A DNA stretch of 6,796 nt, from NCBI GenBank assembly GCA_003648455.1, contig QMPG01000175.1, positions 1 through 6,796 on the forward strand. Direction: 5' to 3'. The position numbers and the translations under genes were made by a program. The stretch is from Bacteroidota bacterium (GTDB lineage: Bacteria; Bacteroidota; Bacteroidia; Bacteroidales; B39-G9). This document shows positions 1-6,674 of the stretch, piece after piece. Under the pieces are notes generated by a model that worked only from the letters and a program-made list of their open reading frames with translations, made no database searches and was not told the DNA's origin. How positions within the stretch are numbered: the stretch's first letter is position 1; the number at the start of each line of letters is the position of its first letter.

Positions 1-99
1 AACGAAGCCTCGTCAGTTGTCGCAATTCCGTCTGTAACTTATGTGTAAGAACGATAATTTAAAAGAGTCACCTTGATTTATTTGGGAAACCAGCCTTGC
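1..99. other. Left flank with no recognisable gene
   Basis: No supportable gene is visible. On the minus strand there is no ATG in this stretch, and the GTG near 75 opens a frame of only about ten codons. On the plus strand, frame 1 is open from the edge to a TAA at 46-48. Fifteen codons are too few to call the end of a gene. If the hairpin repeats are attC sites read on the minus strand, this is the 5' leader of the next cassette, which continues beyond the window. Confidence 0.4.
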
Positions 100-231
100 A
101 GTTAACGTGTTGCAAGTATGAGCAGGCGGGCGTTTTGAAACACTACCTTTTCAACTTACACCGAGTTTTATTTTATGGTTTAATTTTCATTTTACTTATT
201 TCTGCCCGCTTGAATATACTTGCTGTTATGC
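100..231 (-). repeat. attC-like hairpin repeat, copy 1
   Basis: This is a 132-base imperfect inverted repeat. Outer boxes are GCATAAC (231-225, minus strand) and GTTAACT (106-100), which pair through TAAC/GTTA. Inside them, an 8-base arm at 112-119 pairs exactly with 216-223 (GCAAGTAT / ATACTTGC). After six unpaired bases on each side, 126-131 pairs exactly with 204-209 (GCGGGC / GCCCGC). The loop is 72 bases. The outer boxes resemble the R'' (RYYYAAC) and R' (GTTRRRY) boxes of integron attC sites, and the two paired blocks with a spacer resemble their folded form. The stop codon of the Abi-like gene lies inside the R''-type box, which is common in integron cassettes. The boxes fit the consensus only partly. 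It could instead be a Bacteroidota-specific dispersed repeat. Confidence 0.65.
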
Positions 232-975
232 ACCGAATTTTATATCAATTATTTCTTTAATTCTCTTCAATTCAGATATCTGACTGTCATCGGAGGCATA
301 GATGTCGAGAATTCTGTTTCCAAATTGCAATAAAAAACCTTTATAGAACAACTTAATATTATTAAAAAGAAACTCTTTGTCATTGCTGTTTTGTACGTTT
401 TTCTCAATTCTTTCAATAAGGTCAAGTATTGCTGTTAGCATAAATTGAAAATTAAGAAAAATACCATAAGTACTATAAATCCCACCAAAGTAGTTACTTT
501 GTTTTTGTGCTTCAATTTTTTGTACATATTCATTTAACGCATTTAATCCATTATAAACAATGTGAACTGGTTGAGTAAATGACCCATCAGAATTTGAGTG
601 TCCTGGAGATTCTACAACAAATTCTAAATCACGTAAACGACTTTTGATGTCTTCAAATAATGAAAGATATTTTTCAAACTGATTGTTCGTAGAATTACGT
701 TTCTTTTCATCTTCTAATGCTTGAGATTGAATTCTATTAGCATTGATTTGGGCTTGAAAAGAAATATATACTAAAAAAGCACCTATCAGATTAATTAGTG
801 GAGCAGTTATTCCTCCAATAGTATCACCAACTTGTCCAGTACTTGAAAAATCCCAACTCTCAAATATTGCTGGTCTTGTGAAAATATACAGGGAGATAAA
901 AATTAGTAATATCCCAATAGATAGTATCAATACATTCTGTAGTTTCATTCTTTGTTTTTTTTATTTGGTGCATAA
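106..975 (-). mobile_element. Putative single-gene integron-like cassette (Abi-like)
   Basis: The boundaries are placed at the G|TT point of the R'-type boxes of hairpin copies 2 and 1 on the minus strand, giving 870 bp. The internal test is positive: the cassette start, TTATGCACC, is exactly complementary to GGTGCATAA next to the 3' hairpin (226-234). In integron cassettes the first box of attC is expected to complement the cassette's own start, because the two are joined in the circular form. The gene begins 27 bases from the left boundary in reading direction and stops inside the attC box, leaving almost no spare DNA. This compact form is typical of integron cassettes. No integrase or attI site is visible here, so the mechanism is inferred. 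Confidence 0.55.
226..948 (-). CDS. Membrane-anchored AbiC-like putative phage abortive-infection protein
   Basis: This is a 240-residue protein. It has two hydrophobic segments, about residues 4-23 and 43-65. The second opens with G41-D-T-I-G-G46 followed by P50, and leads into F64-Q-A-Q-x-x-A-N71. This arrangement, with a Q/N/E-rich likely helical stretch to about 108 and a soluble remainder, is what I know from proteins annotated as putative phage abortive infection protein (putAbiC family, named after lactococcal AbiC). In that family the C-terminal part is thought to act in the cytoplasm, but the mechanism is not established. The ATG at 948 is the only good start: an in-frame TAA lies five codons upstream (963-961). 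The leader is A-rich with no Shine-Dalgarno. The stop TAA falls in the hairpin box at 225-231. I see no Bacteroidota-type promoter directly upstream, so read-through from the restriction operon is possible. The family call is from recognition only. It could be another two-helix membrane protein. Confidence 0.75.
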   Translation of the reverse strand: MKLQNVLILSIGILLIFISLYIFTRPAIFESWDFSSTGQVGDTIGGITAPLINLIGAFLVYISFQAQINANRIQSQALEDEKKRNSTNNQFEKYLSLFEDIKSRLRDLEFVVESPGHSNSDGSFTQPVHIVYNGLNALNEYVQKIEAQKQSNYFGGIYSTYGIFLNFQFMLTAILDLIERIEKNVQNSNDKEFLFNNIKLFYKGFLLQFGNRILDIYASDDSQISELKRIKEIIDIKFGA

Positions 976-1099
976 CGGTTGGGCTATGAAAATGTAGGCG
1001 ATTCCGAAGCACAATTTTTCAACTTACGACAAAGTCCAAACGGGCTACAAACCTTTATGTTACTACTAAACCGCCTATTTTTTATAGCCTTTGTTACAA
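970..1099 (-). repeat. attC-like hairpin repeat, copy 2
   Basis: This 130-base imperfect inverted repeat separates the restriction operon from the Abi-like gene. Outer boxes on the minus strand are TTGTAAC (1099-1093) and GTTATGC (976-970), pairing through TAAC/GTTA. The arms 982-987 and 1084-1089 (GGCTAT / ATAGCC) pair exactly, as do 995-1000 and 1072-1077 (TAGGCG / CGCCTA). Between them lie GAAAATG on one side and six T on the other, so one base is left over. The loop is 71 bases. In the minus orientation the ends read TAACAAA...CCGTTATGC, similar to many attC sites. The stem could also slow or end transcription leaving mod, but there is no classic terminator. Confidence 0.7.
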
Positions 1100-1153
1100 G
1101 CTGGCTGTTTTCTTTTTCAATCATTTTATCTTTCAAATTTGCTGCAATTTCTC

Positions 1154-1253
1154 TTAGTTTGTGCGTTTGGGTAGGCAAGCTCTTTGGCTGGTTTTGGTCG
1201 TGCGTTGGCTTTTTCGTGCGCCCAGCCAATGTGCTTGACTACGAAGCGTTGGC
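1154..1253. repeat. GTGCGTTGG-rich repeat block A, 3' of mod
   Basis: This block starts exactly at the mod stop codon in minus-strand reading and runs to about 55 bases from hairpin copy 2. It carries several variants of GTGCGTTGG on the plus strand (1161, 1199-1207, 1245-1252). It aligns over about 95 bases with block B at 6516-6608, sharing an exact 14-mer TTAGTTTGTGCGTT (1154-1167 and 6516-6529) and the order of the later motifs, with small gaps. The two blocks are direct repeats flanking the operon. On the minus strand the repeats read as Pro-Thr-His codons, which produces an open frame here that I do not regard as a gene. Confidence 0.6.
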
Positions 1254-3331
1254 TATATATTTACTTCAATTATTTTACTTGTGTCAATTCCCAAAATGTC
1301 AACTACTTTAACCATAATTTTATATTTCCCCGATTCTTTGTATTCGAAAGGGGAACTCGTAAATTCAAGAGTTGGATTTTTCTTGATACGGAAACTTTGC
1401 CATTCATTTTCAAACAAATAGTTGCCTGTCCATTTTTCATCTATTTCATCTTTATCATTATGAATTTTGATTATCTCCTTTTTGGATTCATAATCAAAGT
1501 CAATTGCCCAATAATCAATCCAGTCGAACCAGTTTTCAGTTAAAACAGTTCTTGTGATTATTCCGTTTTTGTCTTTTTCAATTTTGATAATTTGTCCATC
1601 TTCGATGACAACTTTGCTGCCCGCACGCATTGATTGTTGAATATCTTCAATGTCGTCTTGAGTGTAATGAGTAACAAAATCAGTAAGTTCAACAGTAATT
1701 TTCTTTCCAGTGATTTTCTCTTTGGTGTTAAGATAAGCAACATCGTAAAATTTGGCTTGTCCTTTTTCAACTGCTCGTTTATCAAATACATCTTTGGGGA
1801 TGTATTTTAAAGTAATTGCAACGCCTTTTTCTTTCAACTCCTGAATGAACTGTGGAGTTAAACCCATTTCAAATTCAAAGCCCAAAACATCAACTTGCGT
1901 ATAAAGTTTTTGACGGCATTCTTCAAAAATATCCAATAAACGGCTTTGTGTTACAGGAACATCCAACGGACCAACATTAACAAACCGCCCTGCTTTGCTA
2001 CCGTGCAAAGTACTTTGACTTTCAATCCTTTTTGCTTTGTAGGCTTCCAATATTAAATCAACATACAAATCTTCTTTGGCTTTTAGTTTTCCATTGGTAA
2101 GGTCATCCATAAAAAACTGGCGTTCATACTTTCCAAGATTGAGTATTTCAAATGCCCTAAAATCTTTCCCTTTAGTTTGTAATTCACGTTGAACCCCAAT
2201 TAAACGTTTACGAGTAGTATGTATTGAAAACCTCCCTAAATCAGCTGAAATCCATTTGCGATTTAATTTTTCTGCTACGGCTGCTGTTGTTCCACTACCA
2301 CAAAAGAAATCGGCAATTAAATCGCCTTCATTACTACTTGCTTTGATGATGCGTTCTAATAAAGCTTCAGGTTTTTGGGTTGGGTAACCAATAGTTTCTA
2401 ATCCATTGCCTTGTAAACGATAAATATCAGTCCACCAATCTTCAGGTATTTTGCCTTTTGCCTTTAACCTATTTTGATGCTTTGATTCAGCATCATTGTC
2501 TCCATATAATCCAGTTGAACCTGCTCCACGACCTGTTCTTGCCACGGTTTCTTCTGAATATGGGATTGCTACTTCCTGCCAATTAAAGATTGGAGTTTCA
2601 CCCTTAGAATAAACAATAATTGTGTCGTGTTTTGGAACAAATCTTGTTTTGCCTTGTGATGCACCAGTATAACACCAGACTATTTCATTCCTAAAATTTG
2701 TAGGAAGAAAAATATCATCAAGTAAAAATCTTAAATAAAAGCTAACTCTCCAATCACAGTGTACATAAATAGTTCCGTTTTGCGCCAATAGACTATGAAT
2801 TAGTTTTAAGCGTTCATACATCATTGTTAAGTATGAAGAAATCCCTTTACCCCAAGTGTCGCGGTATGCAATTTCTTCAATGATACTTTGTTTTTTTTCT
2901 GCTGTTTCTTCCCCAATCTGAATGTCAAATCCAAAGTCTGCTCCAACAGCAAAAGGTGGGTCAATGTAAATAAGTTTTAGTCCACCTTCTTTTTCAATTT
3001 CTTCTCTTATTGGACCATTTGCCAAGGAGGAAAGAATTAGTTTATTGTCGCCCCAAATTAATTTATTTGTCCAGCCTTTTAATTGTCTGCCCCTGAAATC
3101 GGTTTCAAACATACTTGTTTGTGGCTTGCCTGCTTCCTTTCTTGGTTCATCAATATGTTCAATGCTGTGAAAAGGCAAGGCAACATTTGTTACATCTTCT
3201 TTTCTTCCGTTCCAGAAAAGAAACACATCTTCTTCATCGGAAAAAAGTTTATAGATAAATTCCTTGGGTAGTTTGTCACCAGCCTTAATCAGCTCTATTA
3301 TTTTGGTTTTATCTGTATCGCTTAAATTCAT
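1253..3331 (-). CDS. mod: Type III restriction-modification DNA methyltransferase (Mod)
   Basis: This 692-residue enzyme is predicted to transfer a methyl group from S-adenosylmethionine to N6 of adenine in a short asymmetric site, and to serve as the sequence-recognition subunit for Res. The catalytic motif IV is D124-P-P-F127 within LIYIDPPF. The AdoMet-binding motif I comes later, D341-F-F-C-G-S-G-T-T349, preceded by Y316-P-T-Q-K-P321. The order IV before I is that of beta-class methyltransferases, as in EcoP1I and EcoP15I Mod. The region between them (about 200-310) is the likely target-recognition area. A long C-terminal domain (about 400-692) follows, and the length is close to classical Mod (about 645), so it looks intact. 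The start overlaps the PIN stop as ATGA, indicating translational coupling. It is the last gene of the operon. The recognition site cannot be read from the sequence. Confidence 0.95.
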   Translation of the reverse strand: MNLSDTDKTKIIELIKAGDKLPKEFIYKLFSDEEDVFLFWNGRKEDVTNVALPFHSIEHIDEPRKEAGKPQTSMFETDFRGRQLKGWTNKLIWGDNKLILSSLANGPIREEIEKEGGLKLIYIDPPFAVGADFGFDIQIGEETAEKKQSIIEEIAYRDTWGKGISSYLTMMYERLKLIHSLLAQNGTIYVHCDWRVSFYLRFLLDDIFLPTNFRNEIVWCYTGASQGKTRFVPKHDTIIVYSKGETPIFNWQEVAIPYSEETVARTGRGAGSTGLYGDNDAESKHQNRLKAKGKIPEDWWTDIYRLQGNGLETIGYPTQKPEALLERIIKASSNEGDLIADFFCGSGTTAAVAEKLNRKWISADLGRFSIHTTRKRLIGVQRELQTKGKDFRAFEILNLGKYERQFFMDDLTNGKLKAKEDLYVDLILEAYKAKRIESQSTLHGSKAGRFVNVGPLDVPVTQSRLLDIFEECRQKLYTQVDVLGFEFEMGLTPQFIQELKEKGVAITLKYIPKDVFDKRAVEKGQAKFYDVAYLNTKEKITGKKITVELTDFVTHYTQDDIEDIQQSMRAGSKVVIEDGQIIKIEKDKNGIITRTVLTENWFDWIDYWAIDFDYESKKEIIKIHNDKDEIDEKWTGNYLFENEWQSFRIKKNPTLEFTSSPFEYKESGKYKIMVKVVDILGIDTSKIIEVNI

Positions 3332-3693
3332 TCGTCAATCGGATTATTTATAATTAAATCAGGAATATTATTAAAGTCTGTATCTCTTGTTATTAATTCA
3401 GTGCAATGTAACAATGCAGTTGCCGCAATTACTGCATCAGCTGTTTTCATATTCCTTTGCTGTCTTAGTTCAATTGCTCTATTTCTTATTTCATCACTAA
3501 TTGGAATTATTGTAACAAGTGAAAAGATTGCCGAAAAAAAATCTTCTGCATCTTCTGTAAGACCGTGGTAACCTAAAACTTCTATCAAAGAAATGTCAGA
3601 AACAGCAATATCATCTTGTTCCAACAATTCTTTTAATTGTGGATATTCCGGTTTCGCAGCGAAAATTAATATGTTGCTATCTACTAATCTCAT
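3328..3693 (-). CDS. PIN-domain protein (VapC-like putative RNase) inside the RM operon
   Basis: This 121-residue protein is a full single PIN domain. The acidic residues expected to hold the metal ions are present: D5 in the N-terminal V-D-S-N, E38 in S-L-I-E-V, D86 in K-T-A-D-A-V-I-A-A-T, and D104/D106 in T-R-D-T-D-F. PIN proteins of the VapC group are Mg-dependent ribonucleases, usually toxins held in check by a small antitoxin encoded just upstream. Here no small antitoxin gene precedes it. Its ATG overlaps the res TGA, and its own TGA overlaps the mod ATG, both as ATGA. It is therefore fixed in a three-gene translationally coupled unit. It may act as an RNase effector controlled by the restriction complex, or as an RNA-binding accessory. 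The target is unknown. The fold call is firm. The role is inference. Confidence 0.9.
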   Translation of the reverse strand: MRLVDSNILIFAAKPEYPQLKELLEQDDIAVSDISLIEVLGYHGLTEDAEDFFSAIFSLVTIIPISDEIRNRAIELRQQRNMKTADAVIAATALLHCTELITRDTDFNNIPDLIINNPIDE

Positions 3694-6479
3694 AACCCAT
3701 TAATATTACGGTCTATCCTGTCTTTTTTCTGCCATTCAACCGGGTCTCCAAAACTTGAAACATCAGCACCTTTCATTAACAGTTCTACTGCCTTTTCTTT
3801 TGACATTTTTTTATTAAACTCTCTAACACCGAAAAGTAAAAGCACATCTTTAAATGATTTTATATCCTTTGATTTCTTTTCCCATTCTTCTTGCTTTATA
3901 TAAACTGGGGAATAGGTGTAATTACTTTGCACTTTATTAATGTCTTTACACCAGGTTACCAGTCGTTTTATTTTTAGTAGGTCGTCTAAATCTTCACGCC
4001 CTTTTGTTTCTAAAATAAAAAAAGTATTGGGTTGGGTTTTTACAAAAAAGTCAGGATAATATTCTCTGATATTTCCGTCATTTGCCTGATATTCAATTTT
4101 GAAATTTACGCCACCTTCGCCCATTGTATTTTTCGCATACGAAACAACATCATCAAATCTGTTTTCTAAAAACGAAGCCATTTCCAATTCGAAAGGATTG
4201 TCGCCAATAATTTTATTAAATACCGATTTTTTGGGAACAAGGAAAGGCTGGTTTTCTGCAATTTTGGGTTTGGTCAGTTTCAGTGAAATGTAGTTTTTGA
4301 CTTCTGCCGTTCCTTTATCGGTTACTGTTAATTCGTCAATTGCTTTTTTGAAAGTAGTTTTTAGGATTTCTTTTGGATGTAATTCCGATAGATTACGTAA
4401 AGTTTGAGCTTCGCTTAATTCTACTTCTCGGTTAAACAGTTGGTATTTAATAAAACTCTCCACTTTAGGATACAAAATATCAAAACCACTAACCAATCGG
4501 CTGTCCTTTAAAATTGCAGAAGTGAAAAAGCCAATTACATTTCGGTAATCGGGGACGGTGTCTTTAAAAACAGTTTTGTGTGAAAAATCTCCTTCAATAT
4601 CATTGAAAACTATTTCTTTCAATTCATCGTTGCTGAATTTTTTTAATGTTGCTTTTTGATTTTTGAATTTGCTAACATCAATCAATTCAAGATTCTTAAA
4701 TTCACGGTAAATTCTTGGGCTCATTTGCGGAATTGGAATATCCAATTCGTCTAAATCTTTATTTGGATTTTCTTTGTCCACTTCCACAATAATTGGCGTT
4801 TTCCCTTTAGAGCCTTTACCCATCGGGCTGTATTGAAATTCAACACCTTCAGTTTTCAAACTTTCAACAAACTCTAAAAAAGCAGGAGTGCCAACCACTA
4901 CCAAGTTTTCAGGAGTGTCTAAAGGAAACATTTTGCGTAAACCACGCCCAATTGTTTGTTCAGGTAGTATTTTAGAATCAGCACCGAATGGACGAAGTCC
5001 GACAACGGTTGTTACATTTCTAACATCCCAACCTTCACGCAGCATTAAAACTGAAACTACAGCTTTATATGGCGAAGTATCTTTGTCAATATCATCAGCG
5101 GCTTTTCGTAGTTTTTCTAATTCTTCTTTAGCTTTTTTTGTCGTTGCAGTTTCTTTAATTTCACCTGAATTATTTGTATGAATCGTCAAAACTGAATTTT
5201 TCATTTTAGTATAATTGCTTTCCAAAAATGCAGCTGCCTTGTCTGCTTCTTTGGTGCTCATTGTCATAATGAAAAGGATTGGCGTTTTAAAATTCTTAAG
5301 TTCTTCAAATTGTTGTTCCCATTCCAAATAACCTAAATGAATAAAATCTTTGTATCGTTCTATAAAATCAGAAGAATCTTTTTCCTGAATTTTTTGTCTT
5401 GAAGCTTCATCGGGCAGAACAGGCGATTTTACAACGTTTTGCTTAATAGCTTCCACCAATGGATAATCGCAAATTGTTTGAACGAAGATAGCACCGTTGT
5501 TGTGTTTTGGAGTAGCAGAAAAGTCAGTTTGCAAACCAATTCCATAACCGTTTTTCAATTTCAGTTTGTTGCTAATATCTTCAATGCTTTTAAACCAAGC
5601 CAAAGAACTATCGTGAATGTGATGGGCTTCATCATTCAACACAACTAAGTCTTTTATTTTATCACTTCGCAACACTTTACCTAAGTCTAAGCCTTTTGAG
5701 GTGTCGGCATTAGGTTTTGGTTTTACTCCCAAAAAAGTGTTTTCGAAACTTTGTTCAGCTTCTTCGTTAAAAAATACCCTGTGAATATTCGTAAGAAAAA
5801 TGTTGCCTGTTTCTGTAATTGGTTTAAGTTCGTCCTGAATGTGTAAGGTTAATTGAAAATCGTTCTTCCAGTCTTTGTCGTCAAAGCCATTCTCCGGAAT
5901 AAACGGTTCTTCAAAAAACATTTTCAAACCATCAAAGTCTTTTCGTAACCTGTTTAATACAATTATGTTTGGAGCAATTACCAAGAAATTTTTTGAAAGA
6001 GGACTGTCGAGTTCATAGAGATTGTGAAAATAACTCCAGACCAAAACCAAACCCATAACTTTTGTTTTGCCGGCACCGGTTGCCATTTTTATAACGTACC
6101 TTGTCCAATTTTCATCAAACATTCCAGTACTTACACGCTCGGAAGAATCAAAACGCATTAATTCATATTTGTCTTTTGCGTTTGCAATTTCGTATAAGTA
6201 TATTATGGATTCTATGGCTTCTCGCTGTGAAAAGAAAAAGCTGAATTTTGTTTGTCCGACTAAGTGTTCCTGATTAAACCAAAAGTTCATCAATGTTTTT
6301 GAAGTTTCGGACGCCCCCTGATAGTCATTTTCTCTCCATTTTGTAACCGCTAAACGAATTTTGTAAACCAATGGAGGCAAAAGCTTTTCATAAGCATTTT
6401 GAAAAGCATCCATTTGACTTTGTGTCGGTGCCCATCTTTCGTTGGGTGTCAATATTTTAAATGGGTCTGAATATTTCAT
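3690..6479 (-). CDS. res: Type III restriction endonuclease subunit (Res), DEAH helicase-nuclease
   Basis: This 929-residue protein is predicted to cleave DNA with unmodified Mod sites, using ATP for movement along DNA. Helicase motifs in order: Walker A A133-T-G-A-G-K-T139, motif II D283-E-A-H286, motif III S321-A-T323, motif V R481-E-G-W-D-V486, and motif VI Q508-T-I-G-R-G-L-R515. A C-terminal PD-(D/E)xK nuclease follows: E764/E766 region, P809-D810, and E824-T-K826. Length and order match type III Res subunits (EcoP15I Res is of similar size), and all key residues are present. The start is fixed by an in-frame TAA directly before the ATG. There is no Shine-Dalgarno, only an A-rich leader as usual in Bacteroidota. 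It is the first gene of the operon, downstream of a recognisable promoter. Order res before mod is the reverse of classical type III loci. Confidence 0.95.
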   Translation of the reverse strand: MKYSDPFKILTPNERWAPTQSQMDAFQNAYEKLLPPLVYKIRLAVTKWRENDYQGASETSKTLMNFWFNQEHLVGQTKFSFFFSQREAIESIIYLYEIANAKDKYELMRFDSSERVSTGMFDENWTRYVIKMATGAGKTKVMGLVLVWSYFHNLYELDSPLSKNFLVIAPNIIVLNRLRKDFDGLKMFFEEPFIPENGFDDKDWKNDFQLTLHIQDELKPITETGNIFLTNIHRVFFNEEAEQSFENTFLGVKPKPNADTSKGLDLGKVLRSDKIKDLVVLNDEAHHIHDSSLAWFKSIEDISNKLKLKNGYGIGLQTDFSATPKHNNGAIFVQTICDYPLVEAIKQNVVKSPVLPDEASRQKIQEKDSSDFIERYKDFIHLGYLEWEQQFEELKNFKTPILFIMTMSTKEADKAAAFLESNYTKMKNSVLTIHTNNSGEIKETATTKKAKEELEKLRKAADDIDKDTSPYKAVVSVLMLREGWDVRNVTTVVGLRPFGADSKILPEQTIGRGLRKMFPLDTPENLVVVGTPAFLEFVESLKTEGVEFQYSPMGKGSKGKTPIIVEVDKENPNKDLDELDIPIPQMSPRIYREFKNLELIDVSKFKNQKATLKKFSNDELKEIVFNDIEGDFSHKTVFKDTVPDYRNVIGFFTSAILKDSRLVSGFDILYPKVESFIKYQLFNREVELSEAQTLRNLSELHPKEILKTTFKKAIDELTVTDKGTAEVKNYISLKLTKPKIAENQPFLVPKKSVFNKIIGDNPFELEMASFLENRFDDVVSYAKNTMGEGGVNFKIEYQANDGNIREYYPDFFVKTQPNTFFILETKGREDLDDLLKIKRLVTWCKDINKVQSNYTYSPVYIKQEEWEKKSKDIKSFKDVLLLFGVREFNKKMSKEKAVELLMKGADVSSFGDPVEWQKKDRIDRNINGL

Positions 6480-6502
6480 TTAATGTTTTTAAAATCATTT
6501 CT

Positions 6503-6535
6503 CAAAGTTAATATATTAGTTTGTGCGTTGGCAAA
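6503..6535 (-). promoter_or_regulatory. Bacteroidota-type promoter of the res-PIN-mod operon
   Basis: On the minus strand, TTTG (6535-6532) is followed after 21 bases by TAACTTTG (6510-6503). This fits the Bacteroidota sigma consensus of TTTG near -33 and TAnnTTTG near -7, with 19-21 bases between. Transcription would start around 6496-6498, giving a leader of under 20 bases before the res ATG at 6479. No operator-like palindrome is obvious. The TTTG element lies inside repeat block B. Confidence 0.65.
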
Positions 6536-6608
6536 ATGAAGGCTCTTTTGGTTTTTTATTTTGGCTTGTGTGTTGGCAAAAACCAAATGTGCCTGAAAGT
6601 GCGTTGGG
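6516..6608. repeat. GTGCGTTGG-rich repeat block B, 5' of res
   Basis: This block is the upstream partner of block A (1154-1253) in the same orientation. It shares TTAGTTTGTGCGTT exactly, then a GGCTCTTTTGG-like segment, a second GTGTGTTGGC, a CCAAATGTGCCTGA segment and a final GTGCGTTGG. It occupies most of the non-coding gap between the right hairpin and the res promoter and contributes the promoter's -33 TTTG. Between it and the hairpin (6609-6674) I see only AT-rich sequence. It does not look like coding DNA. Confidence 0.6.
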
Positions 6609-6674
6609 ATTCCGATTCTATTTTTTTCATTTTGCAGCAAATCTTTCATTGTGGTTGTCTTTTTTTCAGCTTGC

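Noticed and set aside
1..48. A 15-codon open frame on the plus strand ending at TAA 46-48 as the end of a neighbouring gene
   Set aside because: It is too short to distinguish from chance, and it is opposite in direction to every gene in the window.
970..1099. Inverted repeats read as terminal repeats of an insertion sequence or a MITE
   Set aside because: The same structure occurs three times at gene boundaries with no transposase. No target-site duplication is evident, and the start/end complementarity follows cassette logic better than transposon logic.
100..1099. Repeats as a CRISPR array
   Set aside because: The repeats are about 130 bp, hairpin-shaped and separated by whole genes, which does not fit short repeats with uniform spacers.
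984..1229. An 81-codon open frame on the minus strand between mod and the Abi-like gene
   Set aside because: It runs through repeat block A and the whole hairpin copy 2. Its Pro-Thr-His-rich start comes from the repeat motif, there is no recognisable fold, and the frame is unlikely to be selected as protein.
2891..2898. A run of eight T (A on the coding strand) in mod as a possible phase-variation tract
   Set aside because: Type III mod genes can be phase-variable, but eight bases is short and comparable to other runs here (3534-3541 in the PIN gene, 955-962 before the Abi-like gene). In this AT-rich DNA it is likely chance.
3694..3750. Search for a VapB-type antitoxin just upstream of the PIN gene
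   Set aside because: The sequence there is the 3' end of res in frame. The Res C-terminus shows no clear AbrB or ribbon-helix-helix domain, so no antitoxin can be supported.
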